From an uncultured Agrobacterium sp. (lineage in GTDB: Bacteria > Pseudomonadota > Alphaproteobacteria > Rhizobiales > Rhizobiaceae): a stretch of 64,000 nucleotides of DNA. The stretch covers positions 308,408-372,407 of the forward strand of contig CAJYTK010000004.1 of assembly GCA_913777615.1 (NCBI GenBank), read 5' to 3'. Position numbers and translations under genes: made by a program. Of this stretch, positions 55,463 through 64,000 are shown in pieces (the stretch's first letter is position 1; the number at the start of each line of letters is the position of its first letter). The notes beneath the pieces were generated by a model that searched no databases, was not told the DNA's origin, and saw nothing but the letters and a program-made list of their open reading frames with translations.

Positions 55463-55835
55463 TAGAATACCTTTCGGGGCGCCAAAACGCTTCAGCCGGT
55501 ACAGCCCATGCTGTCCGGTTGTCTTGGCGTCAAGAACCCCGCGTGAATTGGGAACTTGGTGGGTTGAAATAACTCTCTGCGCTCAGCACCGGCGAATGAT
55601 CGCCGTATTCTGCATCAAATGCGCTTTTCCTTCATGCGTGCGTATGATTTCGAAGTGGACGCTACAGCTCACGCGGCTGTGGAAGGTGAAAGCTTGAGAC
55701 GGCATGTGGTCTTTTTGTCGAAAAAAGTCAAGCAATTCTTTCGCCCACGCTGCGGCAGCGACTTGATGCTTATGGTTAAAAAAGCTTGAAAAGCCTTCAG
55801 GGCCCATGGTTTTTCGAGCATGGCTCTCTTAGCCT
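55463..55835. other. Non-coding divergent region between helicase and sensor kinase genes
   Basis: These 373 bases contain a strong leader hairpin (55480-55529) next to the helicase start and otherwise only promoter-like AT-rich segments. No gene is evident. Confidence 0.5.
55480..55529 (-). promoter_or_regulatory. Structured 5' leader hairpin of helicase mRNA
   Basis: CAGCCGG-T-ACAGC (55493-55505) pairs with GCTGT-CCGGTTG (55510-55521) around a four-base loop, and outer CGCCAA/TTGGCG arms extend it. It begins 18 bases before the start codon, next to the ribosome binding site, so it could control translation, for example with temperature. Confidence 0.5.
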
Positions 55836-57842
55836 GTGACAAGATTAAAGATATTTGATTCTATTGATGGTTCGGAGCGCGGCTTGAGTATCGAGGGCAG
55901 CTTGTTGGAAAGGGCCTGCCAGGGAATTTTGTCCCTGCGCCTGCCGGCTTGCGTCAAGGATAGTGAGCTGCGCTATGTCTGCGTCAACAATGGATATGCC
56001 CGTTTTGCCGGAAAACGCCCGGAGGATTTCGTCGGGCAGTCGAGCCATATGATGTTCGATACGGCAGACGATGTGGAGCGAGAAGACAAGGAACGCCGCT
56101 GCCTCGTGTTCGCCACCGAAGAAATTGCAACCTGCCGGGGCATAGTGCCGGACGCTCATACGCTGCACTGCGAACGCTTCATCGACGAGACTGGGCAAAT
56201 CTTTCTTTATGAAGTTTTCGAAAAGATGCCTGCCTTCGGCGGCGTGCGGCAGTTGAACACTGCCAGCGGTCTGAAAATTGCCGATCCGCCTTACGGCAAA
56301 GCGGTCGAGGCGATTGCGCAGCTTCGCACGCCACTTGCTGGCATTCTAGGCATGGCGCAAGCGCTTGCCCGAACCGATCTAGACGCCCGGCAGAAAGCCT
56401 ATGCAGACACGATAATTCTCTCCGGCAACGCCTTGTTGCAAAGCCTCGACTCTGTACTGCACGCCTCACACGGCATCTCAGCATCCTTGCAAACCAGCCA
56501 CTTCGACCCCGCCGATTTGGTGGAGGAGATAGCGTCGCTGCTCGCCTTTTACGCGCGGAAGAAGGGAGTAACCCTTTTTGCCGACATCGATGTATCGGCA
56601 GAGATGATCGTCGAAGCGGATGCGGCGCGCTTGCGCCAGATCGTCACCGAGCTTGTCAGCAACGCCATCCGCTTCACCCATTCCGGCCACGTCATCGTCA
56701 GACTCCAAGCCGAGCACGCCGCGTCAGGCGGCACCTCGCTTCTGCTCACCGTGGGAGATACCGGTGTTGGCATGTCGCAGGAGCAACTCGCTTCACTACT
56801 GGGCCAGCACGATGGTTCGGCACGTACCGTAACAGGCTTTGCAGAAAGCATCAGCAACGTCTCTCTGCTCGACGGCCAGATCGAAGCGGAAAGCGAAGAG
56901 AACAAAGGGTCGGTCTTCACGGTCACACTGCCGGTCGCCGTGATCTCGGCGCAACCCGTCACGCCTCTGTGCCCCGCCGATGCGGGCATATTGATAATTG
57001 ATGGCGATGCAATCAGCCGCGATATCCTAACAAGGCGCCTGCGCGACTGGCGGCTCGATGCCTATGCCGCTGAGAACGGTGCCACCGGACTTGCAATTCT
57101 GGAGGAAGCGGTGGCCTTGGGCTTGCGCCCTGCCGCCATTCTTATCGATGAAACCATGACGGATATGCCCGCCGATGACGTGGTGCGCTTCATACGCCAC
57201 CATCCGGGCGTGCAAGACATCCCCGTGATCCTGCTGACCTCGCTGGTCAAAGACGAGATCGACGAGGCCGCGCACGCCTACATAGCCAAACCCTTGCGCA
57301 TCCGACACCTGAGAGACGCGCTGGAAGCCTTGCTGCCCGCCCCTGCTCTGCACAATAATCTGTCTCCACAAGTCACAGCGACGATGACGAATGATCAGTC
57401 GCAGTCGATTTCTACGCCTCTATCGTCCCCAAAAAGCCGTGCGGGGATTGATGTGCTGGTAGCAGAAGACAATGAGGTGAACCAGATCGTCTTCAGCCAG
57501 ATCCTGCAGCAGACGGGACTCGATTTCCGCGTCGTCGGCGATGGCAAGACTGCGGTGGAGGTCTGGCGCGATGAGAACCCATCGCTGATCTTGATGGACG
57601 TATCGATGCCGGTCATAAGCGGCTATCAGGCAGTCCAGTCGATCCGCCAGATGGAAGACGAAGAGGACGGCCGCCTAGGTCGCGTCCCGATCATCGGCGT
57701 CACGGCGCACGCTCTCGATCGTGACAGCGAACTATGCCTCGCCTGCGGCATGGACGATTATATTTCCAAACCCATCAGCCCGGAACTGCTGCGCGCCAAG
57801 ATCAACCAGTGGCTACCTAGAGGCGCGCTGGAAGCGCTTTAG
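55836..57842 (+). CDS. Hybrid sensor kinase with degenerate kinase core and two receiver domains
   Basis: The 668-residue protein has a PAS-like N-terminal domain (about 20-135), a DHp-like helix, an HATPase-like domain (about 230-375), and two receiver domains (about 385-510 and 545-660). It starts at GTG. The H-box, normally SHELRTPL, reads IAQLRTPL at 160-167, so the phospho-acceptor His is Ala161. The ATPase domain keeps an N-box (ELVSNAIRFT) and DTGVGM, but the GLGL G2 box is lost. The second receiver is canonical (EDN, LMDVSMP, SKP); the first has DGD instead of a double Asp. It may act as a phosphate sink or allosteric partner. Confidence 0.92.
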   Translation: MTRLKIFDSIDGSERGLSIEGSLLERACQGILSLRLPACVKDSELRYVCVNNGYARFAGKRPEDFVGQSSHMMFDTADDVEREDKERRCLVFATEEIATCRGIVPDAHTLHCERFIDETGQIFLYEVFEKMPAFGGVRQLNTASGLKIADPPYGKAVEAIAQLRTPLAGILGMAQALARTDLDARQKAYADTIILSGNALLQSLDSVLHASHGISASLQTSHFDPADLVEEIASLLAFYARKKGVTLFADIDVSAEMIVEADAARLRQIVTELVSNAIRFTHSGHVIVRLQAEHAASGGTSLLLTVGDTGVGMSQEQLASLLGQHDGSARTVTGFAESISNVSLLDGQIEAESEENKGSVFTVTLPVAVISAQPVTPLCPADAGILIIDGDAISRDILTRRLRDWRLDAYAAENGATGLAILEEAVALGLRPAAILIDETMTDMPADDVVRFIRHHPGVQDIPVILLTSLVKDEIDEAAHAYIAKPLRIRHLRDALEALLPAPALHNNLSPQVTATMTNDQSQSISTPLSSPKSRAGIDVLVAEDNEVNQIVFSQILQQTGLDFRVVGDGKTAVEVWRDENPSLILMDVSMPVISGYQAVQSIRQMEDEEDGRLGRVPIIGVTAHALDRDSELCLACGMDDYISKPISPELLRAKINQWLPRGALEAL

Positions 57843-57968
57843 GCGAGACCAGCGCTTCGGCAGGAGGACGACGCAGCCGCACTCGGACTGCGGAGCGAGC
57901 AGCAGAGCCAACGCCACTCGTTACCGCTATCCCCGGCCTTGCGCCAAGGATAGCGACGAAGAAGTTTC

Positions 57969-58352
57969 TTAGCGCTTATCGACAGCAAAGGCTCCCGGAC
58001 CTGCGGTCACGAGGAACAGGAAGATGAAGCAAAAAAGGATCGCAGCATCGCCCCCGTTGATGGCAGGGAAGACGCTTTTGGGCGCATGTGCCATGAAATA
58101 GGCAATAGCCATTTGGCCGGAGAGAATGAAGGCGACCGGGCGGGTGAAGAGACCGATGAGGATGAGAATGCCGCCGACGAGTTCAAGCAACGCGGCCGCA
58201 AGAAGAAGTGGGGGAAGTGATCCTTCCATTGTCGCAGCGGGAAAGCCAAAAAGCTTCTGCGTGCCATGTTCGATAAAGAGAAGCGCGGCGATGATGCGCA
58301 GTGCTGCTAGTGCGTAGGGCTGATAGCGGGAAAGTTTTTCAAATACGGACAT
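57969..58352 (-). CDS. DoxX family membrane protein
   Basis: The 127-residue protein has four membrane helices and the DoxX pattern: ALRIIAALLFIEHGTQKLFGFP at the N-terminus, a central GGILILIGLFTRPVAF and AYFMAHAP. DoxX-like proteins are small inner-membrane proteins, some linked to quinone or thiosulfate redox and oxidative stress. The specific role is unknown. It converges with the sensor kinase gene; the 126 bases between them show no clear terminator. Confidence 0.9.
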   Translation of the reverse strand: MSVFEKLSRYQPYALAALRIIAALLFIEHGTQKLFGFPAATMEGSLPPLLLAAALLELVGGILILIGLFTRPVAFILSGQMAIAYFMAHAPKSVFPAINGGDAAILFCFIFLFLVTAGPGAFAVDKR

Positions 58353-58683
58353 TCAAGCGTTCCTGATTGCGCATTCCCAGCGCCTTTGATCGGCGTCGTG
58401 TCTAGAAATGCTTTCAAACAATGAGTTGGAGCTAGGGCGGCGGAAATATGTTCACCGCATTTGCTCAGGGTTGCACATCGTCGATAGGCTCGAAATCTGG
58501 CGTCCAACAATCACATTTGCGCTATCAAAAAAGAAACAAGCCGCCAAAGTTCAGCTCAACTCTCCGTTGAGTTGTAAAAGACGGCCTCCTCTGTGCGCTC
58601 GCTCGCAGGATTCAACCGCTAGCACGCGTTAAAATCAGAAATTTATCCACATGTTTTGAGATGAATGCATGCTTGGACCGCGC
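58353..58683. other. Non-coding region upstream of DoxX gene
   Basis: These 331 bases show no convincing gene; the open frame at 58408-58632 lacks a ribosome binding site and resembles no family. A single TTATCCACA, identical to a strong DnaA box, lies at 58643-58651, but no other clustered copies are present. Confidence 0.5.
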
Positions 58684-59481
58684 TCATGCGGTCATCAAAA
58701 CCGCATCCCGATAATAGGGGGTGAAGGGGCTGAATTCGATCTTACCTTTCACGACGGTTGCCACAGTATTGGCCGGAATGATTTCCCACATCTCTCCGCC
58801 AGTGCCGAAAGGCTCGGAGGCGATCGCGATACCTTCTCCGATGTTGCGCCAATAGAGGGTCGGCGGGCGCGCATCGCTCGACCAGCGGAATGCATGCAAT
58901 TTTTCGCCATCGGCATGGATGGCGCTAAAACGGATCGGTTGGTCCACGCCGGCATCCAGCACCACATCCATGCATATCTCGATGGTGCGTGAGAGCGCGT
59001 CGACCGGATCGCGATCGAGACCAAGGCCTGCCGCGATCAGGAACATTGCCTCGCTATCGCCATTACCGGCGCGCGAACAATAGACGTCGTCGGAAATATG
59101 CGTCTCAATCGCGCGTTTCACCTTCTCATAGCCGCCGATCTGGCCGTTATGCATGAAGAGGTGCCGGCCAAAGCCGAAGGGATGGCAGTTCGCCATCGAT
59201 ACGCCGCCGGTGGTCGCAGAGCGTACATGCGCTAGAAACATGCCAGCGCGGATCTGATGACAGAGCGAGGTCAGGTTCCTGTCCGACCATGCGGGCAGGA
59301 TGCCGCGATAGATGCCGGGCTCTGGTCGTTCGCCATACCAGCCAATCCCGCACCCGTCGCCATTCACCACCGTCTTTGCTTCCCTTGCGGCAAGCGACTG
59401 GCTGATCAGCGAGCTTTCCGGCTCGATCAGAAGCGTGTCGAGCCAGACAGGTGAACCGGAATAGGCCAAAAAACGGCACAT
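58684..59481 (-). CDS. Class II glutamine amidotransferase (YafJ/EgtC-like)
   Basis: The 265-residue protein begins MCRFLAYSG, so removal of Met exposes the catalytic Cys of an Ntn hydrolase. Other family features are GWYGERPEPGIYRG, HVRSATTGGVSMANCHPF, HNGQIGGYE and a central GNGDSEAMF. Members hydrolyse gamma-glutamyl amides; the substrate here is unknown (relatives include EgtC of ergothioneine synthesis and YafJ). The ATG at 59481 is fixed by the essential Cys2; AAGG lies about seven bases before it. Confidence 0.92.
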   Translation of the reverse strand: MCRFLAYSGSPVWLDTLLIEPESSLISQSLAAREAKTVVNGDGCGIGWYGERPEPGIYRGILPAWSDRNLTSLCHQIRAGMFLAHVRSATTGGVSMANCHPFGFGRHLFMHNGQIGGYEKVKRAIETHISDDVYCSRAGNGDSEAMFLIAAGLGLDRDPVDALSRTIEICMDVVLDAGVDQPIRFSAIHADGEKLHAFRWSSDARPPTLYWRNIGEGIAIASEPFGTGGEMWEIIPANTVATVVKGKIEFSPFTPYYRDAVLMTA

Positions 59482-59593
59482 GCGAATACCTTCGTACCAG
59501 GTTCGGGGCGCCCCCACCGATTACATCATCGGGGACGCCTTCTTTGTTTAACCAAGCCGCTCTAGCGCCCGATCAGGGCGTTAATGAGATGCT

Positions 59594-60214
59594 TCAGGCC
59601 TGAATCACAACCACGCGGGCACCGACCGGAACGCGCTCGTACAGGTCGATGATATCGTGGTTGAGCATGCGGATACACCCGCTCGACATCGCGTGCCCGA
59701 TCGACTGCGGCTGGTTGGTGCCGTGCAGACGGAACATCGTGTCATTACCGTTGCGATAAAGATAAAGAGCGCGCGCACCCAGCGGATTGTTAAGACCACC
59801 TGGCATGCCACCGGCATATCTCAGGTTCCGCTCCGGCTCGCGGCGGATCATGTTAGGCGTCGGCGTCCAGCTTGGCCATTCGGCCTTGCGTCCGACATAG
59901 GCATTGCCCTTCAGCGCCAGACCCTGGCGACCGACACCAACGCCATAGCGCACCGCGCGACCACCGCCGAGCACAAAGTACAGGCGGCGTGCCGGTGTAT
60001 CGACGACAACGGTACCGGCCGGATAGGTGGTCTCGTACGCCACTTCCTGGCGGCGCAGTTCCGGCTTGATCTTCTCAAGCGGCATGGCTGGCATAGGATA
60101 TTGTTCATTTGGCAAAGCTGCATAATTCTGCCGCTGGCCCGCGGGATTGATACTTGCACAACCTGCCAGGAAAAGTGGCAATCCAAACAGAACACCACGA
60201 CGCGAAATCGACAT
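59594..60214 (-). CDS. L,D-transpeptidase (YkuD family), Tat-like lipoprotein signal
   Basis: The 206-residue protein starts SISRRGVLFG followed by LFLAGC, a twin-arginine-like signal with a lipobox (Cys19), so it may be a lipoprotein. The YkuD catalytic domain carries HGTN (164-167) and SSGCIRM with the nucleophile Cys180. It would form 3-3 peptidoglycan cross-links or attach proteins, important in Agrobacterium polar growth. A GGGGGTAAT ribosome binding site precedes the ATG. Confidence 0.93.
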   Translation of the reverse strand: MSISRRGVLFGLPLFLAGCASINPAGQRQNYAALPNEQYPMPAMPLEKIKPELRRQEVAYETTYPAGTVVVDTPARRLYFVLGGGRAVRYGVGVGRQGLALKGNAYVGRKAEWPSWTPTPNMIRREPERNLRYAGGMPGGLNNPLGARALYLYRNGNDTMFRLHGTNQPQSIGHAMSSGCIRMLNHDIIDLYERVPVGARVVVIQA

Positions 60215-60651
60215 ATTACCCCCTGCCGCAACGAATCTTTCGATTTAACGAGAGGTATAATTTTATGGTTAACAAACGCCTAATATCTGCAATCGATAGT
60301 TAAGGGTCACATGACACGACCTCAATTTACGGTCACAGCGAGTTTGCAAAAGCGAACAGAACTGTTCTGCGACGCTATTCCCAACTTTTAATGGAACGAT
60401 CCGCCGACAAGTCGAGCCTATTTTATAGGCAAAGATAGTTTGGCACCTCCACCCAAATTTGGAACTCACTTGGTGGTATCACTTGAACTTTTCAGGCGCT
60501 GCCGCATTTTAATGCTACACGTGAAAGATTGCTTTATTTTCAGCCACTTTGCGTCACGGCGGCACACTAAAAAATCTGAATCGCCGCCCTCTCATCCGGC
60601 TTGCATTGCTTCGGGCATTGTATTCAAATGTACAAAAAGGGGACCTGAAAG
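60215..60651. other. Non-coding divergent region
   Basis: These 437 bases are AT-rich and lie between the L,D-transpeptidase and ATP-grasp genes. A dyad CAGAACTGTTCTG lies at about 60358-60370 and TTAACAAACGCCTAA near 60271, one base short of a CtrA TTAA-N7-TTAA site. No gene is evident. Confidence 0.45.
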
Positions 60652-62061
60652 TTGGCATTTGATGAAATGATAAATGCGGACTCAACGCCGCGAAGCCCAT
60701 ACGCAAACTACAACGACTGGTACAGCCGCCAGGACAGGGCGCACCTGATCCAGAAATCGAAAGACGCTGAAAACATCTTTCGCAGAACCGGCATCACCTT
60801 TGCCGTTTACGGCCACGCCGACAGCGCCGAAAAGCTTATCCCCTTCGACATCATCCCGCGCATCATTTCCGGCAAGGAATGGCGCAAGCTCGCCCAGGGC
60901 ATCGAGCAGCGCGTCATTGCACTCAACGCCTTTCTCGATGACATCTACCACAAGCAGGAAATCATCAAGGCCGGTCGCATTCCCCGCGAACTGATCGAGA
61001 AGAACGAGGCCTTCCTGCCGCAGATGATCGGCTTCAGGCCGCCCGGCGGTGTGTACACCCATATCGTCGGTACAGATATCGTGCGCACCAGCGAAGACCA
61101 GTTCTATGTGCTGGAAGACAACGCCAGAACGCCTTCCGGTGTCAGCTACATGTTGGAAAACCGCGAAACCATGATGCAGATGTTCCCCGAACTCTTCCAC
61201 GAGAACAGGGTCCGGCGCGTCGAGGATTACCCCTATCTTCTGCGCCAGTCGCTGGCTTCACTTGCGCCGCCTGGCTGCAAGGGCAAGCCACGCGTGGCAG
61301 TCCTGACACCCGGCATCTACAACTCCGCCTATTACGAGCATTCCTTCCTGGCCGACATGATGGGCGTGGAACTGGTGGAAGGCTCGGACCTGCGCGTCAT
61401 GGACGGCAAGGTGAAGATGCGCACGACGCAGGGCTATGAGGCGATCGACGTGCTCTATCGCCGCGTCGATGACGACTTCCTCGACCCCCTCACCTTCCGC
61501 CCGGATTCCGCGCTCGGCATTCCTGGCATCATGGATGTCTACCGCGCCGGAAACATTACCATTGCCAATGCGCCAGGTACGGGCATTTCCGATGACAAGG
61601 CGATCTACTCCTACATGCCGGAAATCGTCGAGTTCTATACCGGCCGCAAGCCGCTTCTGGAAAATGTGCCGACCTGGCGCTGTTCGGAGCCGGACAGCCT
61701 GAAATATGTCCTCGACAACCTGGCTGACCTTGTCGTCAAGGAAGTGCATGGCTCGGGCGGATACGGCATGCTGGTGGGCCCGACCGCCAGCAAGAAAGAA
61801 CGCGCGCTATTTGCCGACAAGCTGCGGGCGCGCCCGAACAATTACATCGCCCAGCCGACACTGTCTCTCTCCACCGTCCCGATCATGGTGAAGAACGGCA
61901 TCGCACCGCGCCATGTCGATCTTCGTCCCTATGTGCTCGTGTCCGACAAGGTCAAAATCATTCCAGGCGGCTTGACCCGCGTAGCCCTCAAGCAGGGTTC
62001 GCTCGTCGTCAACTCCAGCCAGGGTGGCGGCACCAAAGACACCTGGGTACTGGAGGACTGA
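60652..62061 (+). CDS. Circularly permuted ATP-grasp protein
   Basis: The 469-residue protein belongs to the circularly permuted ATP-grasp family (DUF404/DUF407), with YNDWYSRQ near residue 20, VLEDNARTPSGVSYMLENRE near 165 and the ATP-grasp metal and nucleotide segments VVKEVHGSGGYGMLVGP and PYVLVSDKVKIIPGG. The fold is that of enzymes that ligate amino acids or peptides with ATP. The start is a TTG at 60652 with AAGGGGA nine bases upstream; no in-frame ATG is better. It is the first gene of a tight three-gene cluster with alpha-E and transglutaminase proteins, predicted to make or process a peptide. Confidence 0.92.
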   Translation: MAFDEMINADSTPRSPYANYNDWYSRQDRAHLIQKSKDAENIFRRTGITFAVYGHADSAEKLIPFDIIPRIISGKEWRKLAQGIEQRVIALNAFLDDIYHKQEIIKAGRIPRELIEKNEAFLPQMIGFRPPGGVYTHIVGTDIVRTSEDQFYVLEDNARTPSGVSYMLENRETMMQMFPELFHENRVRRVEDYPYLLRQSLASLAPPGCKGKPRVAVLTPGIYNSAYYEHSFLADMMGVELVEGSDLRVMDGKVKMRTTQGYEAIDVLYRRVDDDFLDPLTFRPDSALGIPGIMDVYRAGNITIANAPGTGISDDKAIYSYMPEIVEFYTGRKPLLENVPTWRCSEPDSLKYVLDNLADLVVKEVHGSGGYGMLVGPTASKKERALFADKLRARPNNYIAQPTLSLSTVPIMVKNGIAPRHVDLRPYVLVSDKVKIIPGGLTRVALKQGSLVVNSSQGGGTKDTWVLED

Positions 62062-62064
62062 GCC

Positions 62065-63006
62065 ATGTTGGGAAGAACTGCAAACGGGCTCTACTGGATG
62101 TTCCGCTATATCGAGCGGGCCGAAAACATTGCGCGCCTCGTCGATGCGGGCCTGCGTGTCTCGCTGACGCGAAGCGGCAGTGCGGATGAGGATTGGGACG
62201 GCGTTCTGCAAAGTGCGGGCGTGCGCGAAGCTTTCCTCCAAAGCAATGAGAAGGTGACGTCCGCTGATGCGATCGACTACCTCCTGCGCGACAAGTCCAA
62301 CCCGTCAAGCGTCATGTCCTGCATCGACGCGGGCCGTAACAATGCCCGCATGGTGCGCACGGCGCTGACCCGCGAAACCTGGGAAGCGACCAACGAATTC
62401 TGGATCGAGCTGAAAAGCCTGCTCGGACGCCGCCTGAAACCTGCGGAAATGCCTCATGTCATCGACGTCATCAAGCATCGGGCAGGCTTGGTGCGCGGCG
62501 CCTTCCATGGCTCGATGCTGCGCAACGATCTCTACAACTTCTCGCGTATCGGCACGTTCATCGAACGAGCGGATAACACGGCGCGCATTCTCGACGTAAA
62601 ATATTACGTGCTGCTACCGGCGGCCGCGCAAGTCGGCTCGTCCCTCGACAATGCGCAGTGGGAATCGATCCTGCGTTCCGTCTCCGCCCATCGCTCCTAT
62701 GGCTGGGTCTACGATGCGGAATACAAGCCCGCCAATATTGCCGACTTCCTGATCCTCAACGCCCGTATGCCGCGCTCTCTTGCTTACTGCTATGAGAAGA
62801 TCGTCAGCAACCTCGGCTATCTCGCCAAAGACTACGGAGAGCGGCACAAGGCGCACGAAACATCCGACGCCATTTTATCGACTTTGAAGGAAACCACCAT
62901 CGACCGCGTGATGGACCGGGGCCTGCACGAGTTTCTGGAAGCTTTCGTCAATAGAAACGGCCAGCTTGGGCAGGAAATTACGGACGGCTATCGCTTCTAT
63001 CAGTAA
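62065..63006 (+). CDS. Alpha-E domain protein (DUF403)
   Basis: The 313-residue protein matches the alpha-E family: GRTANGLYWMFRYIERAENIARLVDAG at the N-terminus, with the paired WMFRYIERA motif, and NNLNSV-type helical repeats after it, nearly all alpha-helical. Alpha-E proteins accompany circularly permuted ATP-grasp genes across many bacteria; the function is unproven, probably structural or amide-ligase support. It starts three bases after the ATP-grasp stop. Confidence 0.93.
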   Translation: MLGRTANGLYWMFRYIERAENIARLVDAGLRVSLTRSGSADEDWDGVLQSAGVREAFLQSNEKVTSADAIDYLLRDKSNPSSVMSCIDAGRNNARMVRTALTRETWEATNEFWIELKSLLGRRLKPAEMPHVIDVIKHRAGLVRGAFHGSMLRNDLYNFSRIGTFIERADNTARILDVKYYVLLPAAAQVGSSLDNAQWESILRSVSAHRSYGWVYDAEYKPANIADFLILNARMPRSLAYCYEKIVSNLGYLAKDYGERHKAHETSDAILSTLKETTIDRVMDRGLHEFLEAFVNRNGQLGQEITDGYRFYQ

Positions 63007-63033
63007 GCGGAACAGGACGGGGACAAAGGGCGA

Positions 63034-63855
63034 ATGCGTCTGAAAATCAACCACACGACCGAATATCTTTACGAAGAGCCGGTGCCATATTCCCTCCAGC
63101 GCCTTCGCCTGACGCCGGTCAGTGGACCGATGCAGACGGTGCTGAACTGGGACGTCGCCGTCGATGGCGCGACCGTCGAAGTGGCCTATGACGATCATTT
63201 CGGCAATCGCGTCGAGCTTGTGGAGAGTGAAGGTCCGAGCCGCGCCGTCAAGGTTACGGCAAGCGGCGAGGTCGAAACGAAGGACAAGGCAGGCGTCTTC
63301 GGCCCGCATATCGGCAACGCCCCGCTCTGGCTCTTCATGCGCGACACGCCGCTGACCAAGCCCGGCAAGCTCATACGGGATATCGCCCGCCAAAGTTCAG
63401 GCAGCACTGAGCTCGAACGTCTTCACGAACTGATGGCGCTGATCCACCTTGAAGTAGCATACCAAACCGGAAGCACCGGCACCGAGACCTCGGCCGAACA
63501 GGCGCTGGAAGCCGGCAAGGGGGTTTGTCAGGACCACGCCCACATCTTCATTTCCGCGGCGCGGGTGCTTGGCCACCCTGCCCGTTATGTTTCCGGTTAT
63601 CTGATGATGGAAGGCGTGGACGAACAGGTCGCGACCCACGCCTGGGGTGAAGCTCACCTTCCCGGCCTCGGCTGGGTGGGCTTCGATGCCGCCAACAAGA
63701 TCTGCCCGGACGAGCGTTATGTGCGCATCGCCACCGGCCTTTGCTACCGCGATTGCGCCCCCGTCTCCGGCATGCGCGTCGGCGTCTCCGGCGAAAGCCT
63801 GAGCGTTTCCGTCACCGTGCATGAATCGCAAAGTCAGAGCCAAACGCAGAGTTAG
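63034..63855 (+). CDS. Transglutaminase-like protease
   Basis: The 273-residue protein has an N-terminal beta domain and a transglutaminase core with the triad Cys165 (GKGVCQDHAH), His202 (ATHAWGEAHL) and Asp218 (WVGFDAANK). It completes a three-gene set found in many bacteria with the ATP-grasp and alpha-E proteins; the 20S-proteasome-like Anbu peptidase often follows and might lie just beyond this window. It probably hydrolyses or cross-links a peptide. No signal peptide is seen. It starts 27 bases after the alpha-E gene. Confidence 0.93.
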   Translation: MRLKINHTTEYLYEEPVPYSLQRLRLTPVSGPMQTVLNWDVAVDGATVEVAYDDHFGNRVELVESEGPSRAVKVTASGEVETKDKAGVFGPHIGNAPLWLFMRDTPLTKPGKLIRDIARQSSGSTELERLHELMALIHLEVAYQTGSTGTETSAEQALEAGKGVCQDHAHIFISAARVLGHPARYVSGYLMMEGVDEQVATHAWGEAHLPGLGWVGFDAANKICPDERYVRIATGLCYRDCAPVSGMRVGVSGESLSVSVTVHESQSQSQTQS

Positions 63856-64000
63856 AGCGTTTCCGTGTTAAATAGAAACAGTTCTGTTGGTTCAAACGGG
63901 ATCGACTGATTGTCCGGGCGGCGCGTGCCGTAGCCAACGCATACGGCCAAGCCGTCCGGGCAAGCAGGTGGCCCGTTTCAACCAACCCGAAGGGCCGGTC
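63856..64000. other. Window end, non-coding
   Basis: The last 145 bases have no clear gene. A stretch from 63857, AGCGTTTCCGTGTTAAATAG, resembles rhizobial intergenic elements. Confidence 0.35.

Noticed and set aside
53891-55465. 524-residue plus-strand frame opposite the helicase
   Set aside because: It mirrors the DEAD-box gene and consists of repetitive Ala/Thr sequence from antisense reading of RGG repeats.
58643-58651. TTATCCACA, a perfect DnaA box, as a possible replication origin
   Set aside because: Only one perfect copy lies here, without clustered boxes, an AT-rich unwinding element or dnaA/hemE neighbours, so it is probably chance.
60358-60370. CAGAACTGTTCTG dyad as an SOS (LexA) box
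   Set aside because: Alphaproteobacterial LexA recognises GTTC-N7-GTTC direct repeats; this is an inverted repeat with a one-base centre.

Overview
The window looks like chromosomal DNA of a Rhizobiaceae alphaproteobacterium, most likely Agrobacterium or a close Rhizobium relative. The reasons are the high but uneven G+C, a NolR-like ArsR regulator, BacA, a ChoXWV choline importer, a PuuD-type membrane urate oxidase, and degenerate palindromic intergenic repeats of the kind common in this family. This is recognition by eye; no database search was run. I see no rRNA, tRNA, CRISPR array, insertion sequence or prophage.

Layout. 1-4.7 kb: a UPF0114 membrane protein, a LuxR-type regulator, a DUF2333/coiled-coil gene pair and a pseudoazurin with a perfect FNR/NnrR-type box. 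4.8-9.7 kb: thymidine kinase, the choXWV operon with a strong hairpin after choX, and the NolR-like regulator followed by two successive hairpins that may delimit a small RNA. 9.7-19.4 kb: a DUF3095 cyclase-like protein, an orphan branched-chain amino-acid binding protein, adenine deaminase, an HD-GYP protein, a GH13 alpha-glucosidase divergent from a KDG-type kinase, and an SQD2-like glycosyltransferase behind a possible Pho box. 19.5-30.6 kb: DUF2026, Der GTPase with a YfgM-like protein, NnrU, a polysaccharide deacetylase, BacA, methionine aminopeptidase, a luciferase-like monooxygenase, glycerol kinase and 3-hydroxybutyrate dehydrogenase.

30.6-39.1 kb and 47.2-51.0 kb carry two halves of an aerobic purine degradation pathway. 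The first half has xdhABC, a LysR regulator, puuD and guaD. The second, on the minus strand, is puuE-uraD-mntA-hepT-allA-uraH plus a metallophosphoesterase. Together with adenine deaminase at 12.5 kb they lead from adenine or guanine through (hypo)xanthine and urate to hydroxyisourate, OHCU, allantoin and ureidoglycolate. A MntA/HepT toxin-antitoxin module sits in the tightly packed second operon. Between the halves lie a chemoreceptor, an NTF2-like protein, a divergent RidA/LysR pair, a possible permuted NlpC/P60 (LRAT-like) protein, an LldD-type dehydrogenase and a DacA carboxypeptidase with a SPOR domain.

51-64 kb: a DUF1045 protein with altered 2H motifs; an FAD oxidoreductase and mnmD in divergent overlap, resembling the two halves of MnmC; a DEAD-box helicase with a structured leader and a repetitive basic tail; a hybrid sensor kinase that has lost its phospho-acceptor histidine; DoxX; a class II glutamine amidotransferase; an L,D-transpeptidase; and a three-gene cluster of circularly permuted ATP-grasp, alpha-E and transglutaminase proteins. 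The last cluster is the best candidate for a poorly characterised system. The sensor kinase, the NlpC/P60-like protein and the embedded toxin-antitoxin module are the other items most worth a second look.
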